Shown in pieces: positions 1 to 9,035 of a stretch of 64,000 bases of DNA. Numbering within the stretch: position 1 is the stretch's first letter; the number at the start of each line of letters is the position of its first letter. The notes below the pieces were generated by a model. It searched no databases and was not told the DNA's origin. It saw only the letters and a list, made by a program, of their open reading frames with translations. The position numbers and the translations under genes were made by a program. The DNA comes from Bacillota bacterium (GTDB lineage: Bacteria > Bacillota > Clostridia > Christensenellales > Pumilibacteraceae). The DNA is taken from the NCBI GenBank assembly GCA_009777485.1, contig WRLT01000007.1, positions 52,140 through 116,139 on the forward strand, in the 5' to 3' direction.

Positions 1-537
1 CGCACTAAGCAAGCGGATAAATTTTACGGAGTTTTCGTAGTTATCTAATGGTTCGCCGCTGCCCATAAGCACCACGTTGGATATGGTGCGGCTTTTGCCT
101 TGTGTAAGCGTGTGCCGCTTTCCCGCCGCGATAAACTGCCCTAGCATTTCTCCTGCCGAGAGGTTACGCGATAAGCCGTGCGCTCCTGAGGCGCAAAACG
201 CGCAAGCCATTCTGCACCCTGCTTGCGTGGATACGCACAGCGTGTTGCCGTAGCGGTTGGGCAGAAAAACCCCCTCTACCGTTTCGCCGTCGGCTAATGC
301 GTATAAGTATTTTTCTGAACCGTCGGATGAGGCTGACACCGTAATAATTTGCGCCGCTGTATCTGCATATTCTTGCGCCAGCGTTGTACGCAGTGAAAGC
401 GGAATATTAGACATTTGGCTATATAAAGCCCCTGCCGCAATCCACGAAAAAAGCTGCTTTGCGCGAAACGCAGGGTGCCCTAAATCGGCGATAAGCTGCG
501 TTATTTCGTCCATTGATAAGTCGGCAAGAAGTTTCAT
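1..537 (-). CDS. rlmN: 23S rRNA/tRNA adenine-C2 methyltransferase RlmN (5' part of gene, cut by window edge)
   Basis: Radical-SAM methyltransferase that methylates C2 of A2503 in 23S rRNA and A37 in some tRNAs. About 179 N-terminal residues are visible; family members are near 345, so the C-terminal half lies outside the window. Translation from the ATG at 537 gives the [4Fe-4S]/SAM motif CRMACAFC (CxxxCxxC) and the downstream NVVLMGSGEPLDNYENS block typical of RlmN. The gene starts 10 bases after the rsmB stop on the same strand, as last visible member of the def-fmt-rsmB-rlmN operon. No clear Shine-Dalgarno precedes the ATG, so translational coupling to rsmB is likely (inference). The close relative Cfr is less likely in this housekeeping context. 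Confidence 0.93.
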   Translation of the reverse strand, partial: MKLLADLSMDEITQLIADLGHPAFRAKQLFSWIAAGALYSQMSNIPLSLRTTLAQEYADTAAQIITVSASSDGSEKYLYALADGETVEGVFLPNRYGNTLCVSTQAGCRMACAFCASGAHGLSRNLSAGEMLGQFIAAGKRHTLTQGKSRTISNVVLMGSGEPLDNYENSVKFIRLLSA

Positions 538-547
538 CTACTTAATG

Positions 548-1783
548 TTAGCACGTTTTTACAAAAACCGCAACAAAAAAACCGTCGCACCCGTCCGTGT
601 GCGGAAAAAACCGCGCGGCTTCGCCGTGCAAAGTAAAATCGGGACGCGCGCTTAAAAACCGCTGCGCCACCCTATCGTTTTCTTCTTTAAACACCGTGCA
701 AGTAGAATAGCATAATCTGCCGCCGCCGCACACATAATCGGCCGCTTTTATAAGCATATCAAATTGCAGCTTAGCAAGCTGTGTAATATCGTGTTCATTT
801 TTATTCCATAAAATTTCGGGCTTTTTTCCTGCTACGCCGATTCCGCTGCACGGCGCATCGCAAACCACTAAATCAAAGCGGTCGGTAAAATCGGGGTTAT
901 GGATAAGCGCGTCGTTTTGCAAAACCGTAATTTCCGCGCCTGCTGCTGCGGCGTATTGGCGTATAAGCTGCACGCGGTGCGCATGGATATCGCACGCCGT
1001 TATATGCGCAGAAGGAAAAAGCTGTTTAAGATACACCGATTTACCGCCCGGCGCGGCGCAAAGGTCTAATACGTGTTTAGGCGAAAAATCTTGGGTGTAA
1101 CGCCGCACGGCTTTCATAGAGGCAAGCGATTGCACGGTATAGTCGCTTTTTTCTAGTGCGGATTGCATGTTATGTGTTACATAGTAGCCGTATTCGGAGG
1201 GATTTTGCAAGGCCAGGGGATATTTTTGCGCGAATTCTTCCGCGCTGATACGGTTTTGATTTACGCGGATATGCGTGGATACGGGTAGCTGATACAATAA
1301 AAAATCACGCGTAAACGTAAAGCCGTAATCTTCGATTAGCCGCTTTACTATCCATTCGGGGTACGAGGCAACAACGGATAAGCCTTGCGGCGTATCGGCA
1401 GACGGCAAGGAAACCGCAACAGAATTTTTTAGTGCGGCGTTTATAAAGCCCTCCGCGCCGCGCTTTCCTGTAAGCTTGGCAAGCTGAACCGTTTTATGTA
1501 CGGCGGCAAATTCGGGTGTATCGGTATAGCGCAATAAGTATAAACCGATTTTTAATAGCAGTGCAACGGCGTTTTGGGGCTTTTTTTGGGTAAGCGCGGC
1601 AATCATGTAATCAAACTGAATGCTTTTATCTAATACGCCGTAAAACAATTTGGTAATGTACGGCCTATGCGCGGGCGCGGCATTTTTTAGCGCGCGGTGC
1701 AATGCTTGGGTAGAATACGCGCCCGACGAAAATACGCTTTTAAGCGTGTCGTATACGATGCGCTCCGCCGCTAAATCATTCAT
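548..1783 (-). CDS. rsmB: 16S rRNA (cytosine-967 C5)-methyltransferase RsmB/Sun
   Basis: 411 residues. An N-terminal NusB-like RNA-binding domain (about residues 1-140) is followed by a Rossmann methyltransferase domain with the SAM loop CAAPGGKS, the motif IV cysteine in VCDAPCSGIGV and the catalytic motif VI cysteine in STCTVFKEEN. Both cysteines needed for m5C chemistry are present. The frame stays open upstream into fmt, but the ATG at 1783 starts the family-like sequence MNDLAAERIVYD and forms an ATGA overlap with the fmt stop, so the longer version is rejected. It lies between fmt and rlmN, a common Clostridia/Bacilli arrangement of translation genes. Confidence 0.94.
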   Translation of the reverse strand: MNDLAAERIVYDTLKSVFSSGAYSTQALHRALKNAAPAHRPYITKLFYGVLDKSIQFDYMIAALTQKKPQNAVALLLKIGLYLLRYTDTPEFAAVHKTVQLAKLTGKRGAEGFINAALKNSVAVSLPSADTPQGLSVVASYPEWIVKRLIEDYGFTFTRDFLLYQLPVSTHIRVNQNRISAEEFAQKYPLALQNPSEYGYYVTHNMQSALEKSDYTVQSLASMKAVRRYTQDFSPKHVLDLCAAPGGKSVYLKQLFPSAHITACDIHAHRVQLIRQYAAAAGAEITVLQNDALIHNPDFTDRFDLVVCDAPCSGIGVAGKKPEILWNKNEHDITQLAKLQFDMLIKAADYVCGGGRLCYSTCTVFKEENDRVAQRFLSARPDFTLHGEAARFFPHTDGCDGFFVAVFVKTC

Positions 1784-2727
1784 GCCAAACCCTCTTGCCC
1801 TAAGCGCGCACCTTCCGCTAAGGGAAAACCGCGCAAAAATTCGGCCGCGCTTAGTACGCGTTTGCCCGAAATTTGTAAAGAGGTTATGTTTAGCGCGTCT
1901 TGGCCGCACTGTACCCAAATCCCCTCTTTTTGGCACGATTTGATTACCGTGCCGCACGGTATGTTACGCATAGGTTCTGTTTTGATGCTTTTTGCCGCGT
2001 AAATCTTGATGTATTGCCCTTTGTAAAAGGTAAAGGCAGCAGGCCACGGATTGTACGCGCGTACCCTACGCGCAAGAATTTCAGCAGAAAGGCTAAAATC
2101 AAGCAATCCGTCCGCTTTGGTAATTTTTTTGGTATACGTTGCGAGTCGCGGGTTTTGCGGCGTTAGGGTAAAGCTGCCGCTTTGCAGCAAATCTAACGCT
2201 TTTACTAAAAGCACCGCGCCTAACGCGCTAAGCCTGTCGTGCAATGAATAAAACGGCTCGTCCGCCTCAATCGCTATTTTTTGGCTAAGTAAGATGTCGC
2301 CCGCGTCCATTGCCAAAACGGTTTTCATAACGGTTATGCCTGTTTGGCTTTCGCCGTTTAAAATAGCGGCTTGAATGGGTGCGCTGCCGCGGTACGCGGG
2401 AAGCAGCGACGCGTGGATATTGTATACGGGCGCAATAGATAAAAATTCCGCGCTTAACAATTGACCGAATGCCGCCGTTACCATAACATCGGGCTTTAAC
2501 GCCGCTACTGCCGCTATTGCCTCGCGGGTGCAAACATTGGGGTATTGCAAAACGCGCAAGCCGTTTTGTTGGGCAAATTCGGCAACGGGAGTCGGCATAA
2601 CCCTACCCTTTTTATCCGTTTCGCGGTTGGGCTGAGAAATTACTGCCGCTACGCTGTGCGTAGAGTTTAGCACCGCTTGCAGCGGCAAAACCGCAAACTG
2701 CGGCGTTCCCAAATAAACGATGTTCAT
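1780..2727 (-). CDS. fmt: Methionyl-tRNA formyltransferase
   Basis: 315 residues, the normal length. It formylates initiator Met-tRNA using 10-formyltetrahydrofolate. The N-terminal formyltransferase domain has the hallmark stretch HASLLPAYRGSAPIQ (catalytic Asn-His-Asp region, with the His in NIHASLLP), followed by GITVMKT and DAGDIL. The C-terminal OB-like tRNA-binding domain follows from about residue 205. The ATG at 2727 overlaps the def stop by four bases (ATGA) and the 3' end overlaps rsmB the same way. Pairing with def is functional: Fmt adds the formyl group and Def removes it. Confidence 0.96.
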   Translation of the reverse strand: MNIVYLGTPQFAVLPLQAVLNSTHSVAAVISQPNRETDKKGRVMPTPVAEFAQQNGLRVLQYPNVCTREAIAAVAALKPDVMVTAAFGQLLSAEFLSIAPVYNIHASLLPAYRGSAPIQAAILNGESQTGITVMKTVLAMDAGDILLSQKIAIEADEPFYSLHDRLSALGAVLLVKALDLLQSGSFTLTPQNPRLATYTKKITKADGLLDFSLSAEILARRVRAYNPWPAAFTFYKGQYIKIYAAKSIKTEPMRNIPCGTVIKSCQKEGIWVQCGQDALNITSLQISGKRVLSAAEFLRGFPLAEGARLGQEGLA

Positions 2728-3212
2728 TCCGCGTCCCTCTTAGCGGCGGGCTTTTTGGGCTGATAGCCGTGAATTACCTTATCGGTGTACAAAACACCGT
2801 CTAAATGGTCTAGCTCGTGGCACAATGCAATAGCTAAGTAGGGGTCGCGTGAGGAAACTTGTACGGGCTTGCCTTGTCGGTTTTGCGCCGAAACCGTAAC
2901 CTTTTTGGGACGTTGAACGTAACCCGATTGCCCTGGTATACTTAAACAGCCCTCTTGCTCGATTTGCGTGCCTGACTGCTTGATGATTACGGGATTAACT
3001 AGCTCGTAAATTGTTTCGCCGTCTAACGAAACTACCGCAACGCGCTTTAAAACGCCTACCTGCGGCGCGGCAAGCCCGACACCCTTAGCCTCGAACATGG
3101 TTTGAATCATATCGTCTAACAAACATGCTAACTTACCGTCAAATTCCGTTACGGTTTTGGCTTTATACCGCAGCGTTTCGTCCTCTTGGGTTAAAATTTG
3201 TCTTTTTGCCAT
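2724..3212 (-). CDS. def: Peptide deformylase
   Basis: 162 residues. This metalloenzyme removes the N-formyl group from nascent proteins. All three family motifs are visible: GVGLAAPQVG (motif 1), EGCLSIPG with the metal-binding Cys (motif 2) and LCHELDHLDG, the HExxH-type motif (motif 3). The start MAKRQIL is fixed by an in-frame TAA two codons upstream. The best Shine-Dalgarno (AAGGAG) lies unusually far upstream, about 29 bases from the ATG, with a small GGCG/CGCC hairpin in between. First gene of the def-fmt-rsmB-rlmN operon, with its own promoter in the gap to priA. Confidence 0.96.
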   Translation of the reverse strand: MAKRQILTQEDETLRYKAKTVTEFDGKLACLLDDMIQTMFEAKGVGLAAPQVGVLKRVAVVSLDGETIYELVNPVIIKQSGTQIEQEGCLSIPGQSGYVQRPKKVTVSAQNRQGKPVQVSSRDPYLAIALCHELDHLDGVLYTDKVIHGYQPKKPAAKRDAE

Positions 3213-3263
3213 GTTTTAGGTTTTAGGCGTTGCCCGCCGCTCCTTTTAATAGATTGCTGTTAT

Positions 3264-3292
3264 AGTATAGCATTTTTTGCGTATTAAGTCAA
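3264..3292 (-). promoter_or_regulatory. Sigma-70-type promoter for def operon
   Basis: On the minus strand, TTGACT (3292-3287), a 17-base spacer and TATACT (3269-3264) lie between the priA stop and def. The predicted start near 3257 gives a leader of about 45 bases. Seen directly; use in vivo is inferred. Confidence 0.75.
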
Positions 3293-3305
3293 ATAGCTAT
3301 ATCCG

Positions 3306-5510
3306 CTAACTTAGATTGTTGGGATTTTGCTCTATAAAACACATTATTTGCGGCGTTTTGTATTTTGCCGCGATTGCGCCGATTTGTGTAATCAGCTCGT
3401 CCGTGTGGGAGGTAAGCCGAGCCAAAATCTGCATACGGTGTTTGTTTTGTATTTTTTTTACGGGTGAACGCATCGCCGCAAGGTAGGCAAAGCTGTTTTT
3501 ATACTGCTTAGAAAGTGCTTGCATTTCCTCGAAAATGGATTTGAGTGCGTCCGCTGCCGCGCTTTCGCTTTCGCTGCCTAAGAGAATGCGCACAATTTTG
3601 GCAAACGGCGGAAACTTTGTAACCTCGCGCAGATTGCATTCCTTTTCGAAAAAGGCGGCGTAATCGTTGGCGGCGGCATACTTAAATACATAATGGCGCG
3701 GCGTGTAGGTTTGCAAAACTACCTTGCCCGCCTTTTGCTCGCGCCCTGCTCTGCCCGCCGCTTGGGTAATCAATTGAAACGTGCGCTCGACACTGCGGTA
3801 ATCGGAAAAATGCAGACTGATGTCTGCGTCTAAAATTCCTACTAACGTAACGTCGGGAAAATCGTGCCCTTTTGCCACCATTTGCGTGCCCACCAAAACC
3901 GCCGCTTTTTTTTGCGCGAATTGCTCTAAAATGCGCGCGTGTGCGTCTTTGGTTTGCGTAGTGTCGTTATCCATGCGCAGAATATTATGCGCGGGAAACA
4001 TTTGTTTAAGCGTTTCCTCTACGCGCTGCGTGCCTGCGTAGCCTTGACGGATATGCGGGCTGTTGCATTCGGGACAAAGATTGATTAGTGCGTAGCGTGC
4101 GTTGCAGTAATGGCATTTTAGCGCGTCATCCTCTTTATGGTACACTAGGCTAACGTCGCACGCAAGGCATTTAGGGACGTGTCCGCAGCTGCGGCAAATG
4201 ATGTAGCCCGAATAGCCGCGCCGATTGATAAACAAAACCGCTTGATTGCCTGCCTCTACGCAAGCGCGCAGCTGCGTTTCTAACGCGCGGGAAAACATCG
4301 AATTGTTGCCTGCGATCAGCTCTTTACACATATCGACAATTTCTATTTCGGGCAGCGGTTTTTTGTTGACGCGCGCGGACATAGAAATCAGCTTGGCTTG
4401 CTGCATTTTTGCCGCGTAAAAGGTTTCTACCGACGGCGTTGCGCTTGCAAGCACTAAATTGCATTGGTTGTACGCACGGCGGAATGCGGCTACTTCGGCG
4501 GTGTTGTAGCGCGGATTAGTGTCGGAATTGTAGCTTGCGTCGTGTTCTTCGTCGATGATAATTAGCCCTACATCGGTTAATGGCGCGAATACCGCGCTGC
4601 GCGCGCCGATAGCGACAGACGCCTCGCCGTTTTTAAGCCGTAGCCATTCATCAAACCGCTCGCCTGCCGATAAACCGCTGTGCAGCAGGGCAACCTTTTC
4701 GCCGAAACGTGAACGGAAGTTTTTTAGCACCTGCGGCGTTAAGCCGATTTCGGGCACTAGCATAATCGCGGTTTTGCCGTTTTGCAGCGCGTCCGCGATA
4801 CACGCCATATATACTTCGGTTTTGCCGCTGCCCGTTACGCCGTGCAGTACATAGGTATCTGCCCCGCCGCTTAGAATGGTTTGTACCGCCGCATTTTGCT
4901 GCGCGGTTAGTTCTACGCGCTTTTCATTTTGCACTAAATCGGTATAGGGCTTGCGCTGAACGGCGCATTCCCGCGTTAAAACTATGCCGCGCGTGATAAG
5001 GTTGCGCAATGCGGATGCAGAAAACTCTTGATTGAGTTGGGTAACCGACACCTCGCCCGAGCCCGCAAGGTGCATAAAAACCTCGTGCTGCGCGGCGGCG
5101 GACGGCTTGATAAACGTATCGGGATTTTGCCCGATGTAGTCGGGGTTAAGATACGCAAACAGCTTTTTAAGCGTTTTTATTCTGCCTCCGCGCATATGCG
5201 GCGGAATAAAAAGACGCAAGGCGTCCGCCATGCGCAGCAGATATTTTTTAACCATAAAATCCGCAAGCGCAAGCATTTCCGCGCTGATAAGCGGCTGTTC
5301 GTCTAAAACCGAACAAACGGGCTTTATTTTTTTGGGGTCTAAGAGTGAGGTTTCTTTAAGCCGTATAACGTAGCCCTCTATAATGCGCGCGCCGAATGGG
5401 ACGGTTACGCGTGCGCCCGCCTCTACGCCCGAAACACCGCCCGTTGCGTAATCGAAAATACGGTCGACTTCGGAGTTGGAAATATCTACAATTACTTCGG
5501 CAAATTTCAT
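3306..5510 (-). CDS. priA: Primosomal protein N' (replication restart helicase PriA)
   Basis: 734 residues. This superfamily 2 helicase recognises stalled forks and loads the replisome. The N-terminal 3' DNA-binding domain (MKFAEVIVDI start, about residues 1-105) is followed by the helicase core with Walker A GVTGSGKTEVY, Walker B DEEH and ASATPS. The zinc-binding insert has paired cysteines in CRSCGHVPKCLACD, CHYC and CPEC. Helicase motif GTQMVAKGHDFPDV and the AGRAGRE motif follow. It sits 23 bases after coaBC and is the last gene of the yicC-gmk-rpoZ-coaBC-priA run, a conserved Firmicutes order. Confidence 0.96.
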   Translation of the reverse strand: MKFAEVIVDISNSEVDRIFDYATGGVSGVEAGARVTVPFGARIIEGYVIRLKETSLLDPKKIKPVCSVLDEQPLISAEMLALADFMVKKYLLRMADALRLFIPPHMRGGRIKTLKKLFAYLNPDYIGQNPDTFIKPSAAAQHEVFMHLAGSGEVSVTQLNQEFSASALRNLITRGIVLTRECAVQRKPYTDLVQNEKRVELTAQQNAAVQTILSGGADTYVLHGVTGSGKTEVYMACIADALQNGKTAIMLVPEIGLTPQVLKNFRSRFGEKVALLHSGLSAGERFDEWLRLKNGEASVAIGARSAVFAPLTDVGLIIIDEEHDASYNSDTNPRYNTAEVAAFRRAYNQCNLVLASATPSVETFYAAKMQQAKLISMSARVNKKPLPEIEIVDMCKELIAGNNSMFSRALETQLRACVEAGNQAVLFINRRGYSGYIICRSCGHVPKCLACDVSLVYHKEDDALKCHYCNARYALINLCPECNSPHIRQGYAGTQRVEETLKQMFPAHNILRMDNDTTQTKDAHARILEQFAQKKAAVLVGTQMVAKGHDFPDVTLVGILDADISLHFSDYRSVERTFQLITQAAGRAGREQKAGKVVLQTYTPRHYVFKYAAANDYAAFFEKECNLREVTKFPPFAKIVRILLGSESESAAADALKSIFEEMQALSKQYKNSFAYLAAMRSPVKKIQNKHRMQILARLTSHTDELITQIGAIAAKYKTPQIMCFIEQNPNNLS

Positions 5511-5533
5511 TTTTAAACGGTACGGCGGCGGCG

Positions 5534-6724
5534 TTAAAAAAGCTTTATAACGCTGTCTAACAGTACATCGGCAACCTCGCGCTTAGACATTTTTTTGTAG
5601 TGCGCCACGCCCGACGCCGAAAGTATGCTAACGATATTGGTATCTGTGCCAAAGCCCGCGCCCGGAGCGGTTACATCGTTGGCAACCACGATATCCGCAT
5701 TTTTTTTCTTTAATTTTTCTTGCGCGTTTTTTTCTAGGTTTTCGGTTTCGGCGGCAAAAATCACTAGCTTTTTATTGCCCTTTGCCTTGCCGACTTGAGC
5801 CGCTATATCGGTATTTTTGGTTAGCGTTAGCGTAAGCGCAGCAGATTTAATTTTTTGTGCGGCGGCCTGCGTGGTATAATCGGACGGTGCGGCGGCTTTA
5901 ATAATAACGTCCGCCTTAGGTAGATGTTGCAGTACGGCTTGCAGCATATCTTGGGTGGAAGTAACTTCTACGGTTTTATAGCATGCGCAATGCGGAATAC
6001 GCGCGTTTTTTCCGTGAATATAGATTATGCGTGCGCCGCGTGCCGCTGCCGCTTCGGCGATTGCCGCGCCTTGTGCGCCTGTTGAGGGGTTTGTAATGTA
6101 GCGCACGGGGTCTATCGACTCGCGCGTTGCGCCTGAGGTAATCAAAACGGTTTTGCCCGCGTAATCGGTTAGGGGGAAAAGCAGCGCGTGCAACGCGCTT
6201 ACGATGTCGGGAATTTCGGCTAATCTTCCCTTTCCTTCGTCGCCGCATGCAAGCATACCGATTGCGGGCGGTACAAAATGAACGCCGCGCGCGCTAAGCT
6301 TTTGCATGTTTTCGCACACTGCCGCGCTTTGCAGCATTTGGGTGTTCATTGCGGGTGCAAGTAAAACAGGGCCGTTAAACGCCATTACGGTGGTGGATAA
6401 AAAATCGTCCGCAATGCCGCAGGCGTATTTGCCGATAAAATTTGCGGTGGCGGGGGCAATTAAAAACGCATCGGATTTTTTGCTTAACGATATATGCGCT
6501 ACGTTGAAAACAAAATTTCTGTCGAAGGACTCTACGGTAACGCGGTTGCCGCTTAACGATTCAAACGTAAGCGGCTGCACAAACTCGCAGGCGTTGCGCG
6601 TGAGTACCACGTGAACGTCTGCCCCGCCTTTTTTTAATAGGCTGGTTATTTCGCACGCCTTATAAGCCGCGATTCCGCCCGTAACGCCTAGTGTTACGGT
6701 TTTGCCTAAAAAGCTGCCGCTCAA
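5534..6724 (-). CDS. coaBC: Bifunctional phosphopantothenoylcysteine synthetase/decarboxylase
   Basis: 396 residues. Two steps of coenzyme A synthesis. The N-terminal flavin-dependent decarboxylase (CoaC) shows GGIAAYKACEI and the substrate-binding PAMNTQM; the C-terminal synthetase (CoaB) shows SGATRESIDPVRYITNPSTG and the KKNADIVVANDV block. The start codon is TTG at 6724, overlapping the rpoZ TGA (TTGA), with AGGAA nine bases upstream in the rpoZ tail; no ATG fits. Expression should be coupled to rpoZ. The partner coaE lies elsewhere in this window, at 31.6 kb. Confidence 0.95.
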   Translation of the reverse strand: MSGSFLGKTVTLGVTGGIAAYKACEITSLLKKGGADVHVVLTRNACEFVQPLTFESLSGNRVTVESFDRNFVFNVAHISLSKKSDAFLIAPATANFIGKYACGIADDFLSTTVMAFNGPVLLAPAMNTQMLQSAAVCENMQKLSARGVHFVPPAIGMLACGDEGKGRLAEIPDIVSALHALLFPLTDYAGKTVLITSGATRESIDPVRYITNPSTGAQGAAIAEAAAARGARIIYIHGKNARIPHCACYKTVEVTSTQDMLQAVLQHLPKADVIIKAAAPSDYTTQAAAQKIKSAALTLTLTKNTDIAAQVGKAKGNKKLVIFAAETENLEKNAQEKLKKKNADIVVANDVTAPGAGFGTDTNIVSILSASGVAHYKKMSKREVADVLLDSVIKLF

Positions 6725-6918
6725 TGCTCATTTCCTACGGCAATCGCGCCCGTGTAAACCTCGCGTGCGGCAGCCGTTACGGCGCGTGCGTCCATTTCTG
6801 CAAGCATTTCGGGTTTTCTGTCTAGCAAGTAACGGGCGCGTTTAGAAATTAAGCATACTAATGCGTATTTGCAGCCTGTAATTTCTAGTAGTTTGTCGAT
6901 AGGCGGTTCAATCATCAT
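6721..6918 (-). CDS. rpoZ: RNA polymerase omega subunit
   Basis: 65 residues. Small assembly subunit of RNA polymerase. The family pattern is clear: an N-terminal PPIDKLLEITGCKYALVCLISKRAR helix pair (the KYxLVxxxxKRAR signature) followed by the conserved AVTAAAREVYTGAI helix. Two adjacent ATG codons are possible; AGGAGAT upstream favours the first (6918). It sits between gmk and coaBC as in many Firmicutes, and its 3' end overlaps the coaBC start by four bases. Confidence 0.92.
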   Translation of the reverse strand: MMIEPPIDKLLEITGCKYALVCLISKRARYLLDRKPEMLAEMDARAVTAAAREVYTGAIAVGNEH

Positions 6919-6955
6919 GGGTTTTATATCTCCTTTAAAGTTGGGTTTGTTTTTA

Positions 6956-7570
6956 TTAAAAGTCTTGTTCTAAAAGGTTTTTAATGGTGGGTTTGTTGAA
7001 TTTTACGCGTAGTTTTTCGGCATTGATAATGGTGATAATGTCTTTTGCGGCTTGTTCGGCTATGTCGTTGGTAACGTAGTAATCAAATTCGCCGTATTGT
7101 GCAAGCTCATTTTTCGCGCTGCCTAAACGGTTTTTTAGCGAACTTTCTGTTTCGGTTCCGCGCTCTGAAAGACGCTTTTTAAGGGTTTTAAAATCGGGCG
7201 TCATTAAGAAAATCAAAACGCTGTCTTTATATTGGCTTTTAATCTGACGCGCGCCGTGAATATCGATTTCGAACAACACATCGCATCCTTTGTCTATCCT
7301 GTCTAAAACCGCCGATTTGGGCGTGCCGTAATAGTTGCTGTACACGGATGCGGTTTCTAAAAACGCGCCGTCGGCAATCATTTGCTGATACTCGGCAAGC
7401 GATTTAAAATAATAATGCACGCCCTCTTTTTCGCCTGCTCGGGGCGCGCGCGTGGTAACCGATACGGACGAAAGGATTTTAGGGTTTAACTGCAATACCT
7501 TTTGGTAAACTGTTCCCTTTCCTGCGCCGCTCGGTCCGCTGATAACTACTAATAATCCTTTGTTTTTCAT
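6956..7570 (-). CDS. gmk: Guanylate kinase
   Basis: 204 residues, standard length. It phosphorylates GMP to GDP. The P-loop SGPSGAGKGTV is at residues 11-21, then the GMP-binding VTTRAPRAGEKEGVHYYF segment, with EIDIHGARQIK and the lid-region arginines in RLSERGTETE. The start ATG overlaps the yicC stop (ATGA). The neighbouring rpoZ 37 bases downstream gives the classic yicC-gmk-rpoZ grouping. Confidence 0.96.
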   Translation of the reverse strand: MKNKGLLVVISGPSGAGKGTVYQKVLQLNPKILSSVSVTTRAPRAGEKEGVHYYFKSLAEYQQMIADGAFLETASVYSNYYGTPKSAVLDRIDKGCDVLFEIDIHGARQIKSQYKDSVLIFLMTPDFKTLKKRLSERGTETESSLKNRLGSAKNELAQYGEFDYYVTNDIAEQAAKDIITIINAEKLRVKFNKPTIKNLLEQDF

Positions 7571-8442
7571 TCTGCGTTGCGTATTTGCTCCTTTAATTTT
7601 TCTAACTCATTTTTCATGGAGATTACTCGGTTGAGAATTTCGGTGTCGTTTGCCTTGCTGCCTACGGTGTTAATTTCGCGCAGAATTTCTTGTGAAATAA
7701 AATCAAGCTTTCTGCCTTGCGGCTCGTCGCTATCTAACGCCGCTTTAAATTGCGCTAAGTGCGAAAACAGCCGTGAGATTTCTTCGCTGATGTCGCTTTT
7801 GTCGGCAAAGAAGGCAACCTCGTTTAATAGGCGCGCCTCGTCTACCTCTACCTGCTTTAAAATCTCGCGCATACGCTGCTCTATTTTTTGGCGGTACTCC
7901 TCTATTACTTTGGGCGCGCGCGATACTACATCTGCCAAAGCGGATATTAGGTTAGATAGCAGTTCGGCTAAGTTGGCAAGTAATGCCTCGCCCTCTGCAA
8001 GGCGCATTTTGTCTAGCTCGGCAACGGCTGCTTGCGTTGCTTGTTGGGCTAAGCTTGCTACAATTTCCGAATCGTCCTTGCCGCACTCGATACGCGCCAC
8101 ATCGGGCGAACGCAAAAGCGCGGTGGCTTGAAAATCGTAATCTAACATAAATTCGGTGCGTAGCTTTTTGGCGGCCTTTACGTACTCGCCCGCTAACTGC
8201 ATATCAATTGCTACTTCTTTGGCGTTTTCGGAACGGTTTTCGTAATTGACAAAAACGTCTACCGCGCCGCGCTTAACGCTTTTTTGAACGGTGCGGCGAA
8301 TCAGCTCATCGCAAAACGCAAGCGACTTAGGAATGCGCGTATTGATGTCTACATAGCGGCTGTTTACCGTTTTAATTTCTACGGTAAATTTTCTGCCGTC
8401 TTGCTCGGCCTCGCCCTTGCCGTAACCCGTCATACTTTTCAT
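7567..8442 (-). CDS. yicC: YicC/YloC family endoribonuclease
   Basis: 291 residues. Family members are RNA endonucleases with a YicC-like N-terminal domain and a DUF1732 C-terminal domain. The start MKSMTGYGKGE is the family signature, and the C-terminal block DFISQEILREINTVGSKA with its Glu residues is the most conserved part. It is the first gene of the yicC-gmk-rpoZ-coaBC-priA operon. There is no Shine-Dalgarno; the -10 box ends seven bases before the ATG, so the mRNA is predicted to be leaderless (see promoter). Confidence 0.93.
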   Translation of the reverse strand: MKSMTGYGKGEAEQDGRKFTVEIKTVNSRYVDINTRIPKSLAFCDELIRRTVQKSVKRGAVDVFVNYENRSENAKEVAIDMQLAGEYVKAAKKLRTEFMLDYDFQATALLRSPDVARIECGKDDSEIVASLAQQATQAAVAELDKMRLAEGEALLANLAELLSNLISALADVVSRAPKVIEEYRQKIEQRMREILKQVEVDEARLLNEVAFFADKSDISEEISRLFSHLAQFKAALDSDEPQGRKLDFISQEILREINTVGSKANDTEILNRVISMKNELEKLKEQIRNAE

Positions 8443-8449
8443 AACTATT

Positions 8450-8478
8450 AGTATAACATTTATTTAAAAATTTTTCAA
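8450..8478 (-). promoter_or_regulatory. Promoter of yicC operon (predicted leaderless)
   Basis: On the minus strand, TTGAAA (8478-8473), a 17-base spacer and TATACT (8455-8450), then only seven bases to the yicC ATG. Transcription would begin at or next to the A of the ATG, and there is no ribosome site upstream. Confidence 0.7.
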
Positions 8479-8549
8479 GCGTTATTTTGTCGGTTTAAAA
8501 ATCTGTTTGTAAAATTTTTTTGCATTAGATTTGTTAAATTTCTAAATCT

Positions 8550-8999
8550 TTAATGCTCATTTTTAGTTTCTCCTTTTATTTTTTCTAAAACTCCTTTTGT
8601 TACACTTGCTAATCTTTCAGCAGCGGTATCAAATTGCAAATTATCAAAACAACCATCTGCTGATAAAATCAGTTCAGATTTAAGGTCTTTCTTTTTTAAA
8701 GTTCCGTTTATAAAAATATCTGCTATTTCTTTTAGAGTAATATATTTAAAAACTTCCTTTTTATTTGCTTCACCAATTGCAATCAACTCTTTAAACATTC
8801 CCAAATTTAATTGTCTGCATTTTTGTTGCCATTCATCTTTTTGTTTAATCTTTTCAAAATCCAACTCAACAAAAATTTTATCTAATGCATCTAATTCATT
8901 TTTATAACGCCACATTTCCATTCGTTCTGTGTCAGTCCCAGAAAAATACATATCAACAACTTGCTTTTTAGTTTTTATTGTTTTATTTTTATCCACCAT
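8550..8999 (-). CDS. Uncharacterised protein with FKYITLK motif (short paralogue)
   Basis: 149 residues, charged and probably cytoplasmic; no known family recognised. Two segments match the larger protein at 10489-11280: RMEMWRYKNELDALDKIF resembles its LMEYMRFRDELIYIDREFF, and VFKYITLKEIADIF resembles MFKYITLKQMIACF. The two are therefore likely paralogues within one AT-rich cassette. AAGGAG lies six bases before the ATG at 8999. It is the last gene of the leftward accessory block. Function is unknown; an immunity or adaptor role would be a guess. Confidence 0.75.
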   Translation of the reverse strand: MVDKNKTIKTKKQVVDMYFSGTDTERMEMWRYKNELDALDKIFVELDFEKIKQKDEWQQKCRQLNLGMFKELIAIGEANKKEVFKYITLKEIADIFINGTLKKKDLKSELILSADGCFDNLQFDTAAERLASVTKGVLEKIKGETKNEH

Positions 9000-9035
9000 T
9001 AGTTACTCCTTTTAAACTCTTCCAAGCATTTCTTT

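Noticed and set aside
1784..1957. 58-codon N-terminal extension of RsmB
   Set aside because: Lies entirely within fmt; the ATG at 1783 gives the normal family start and an ATGA overlap.
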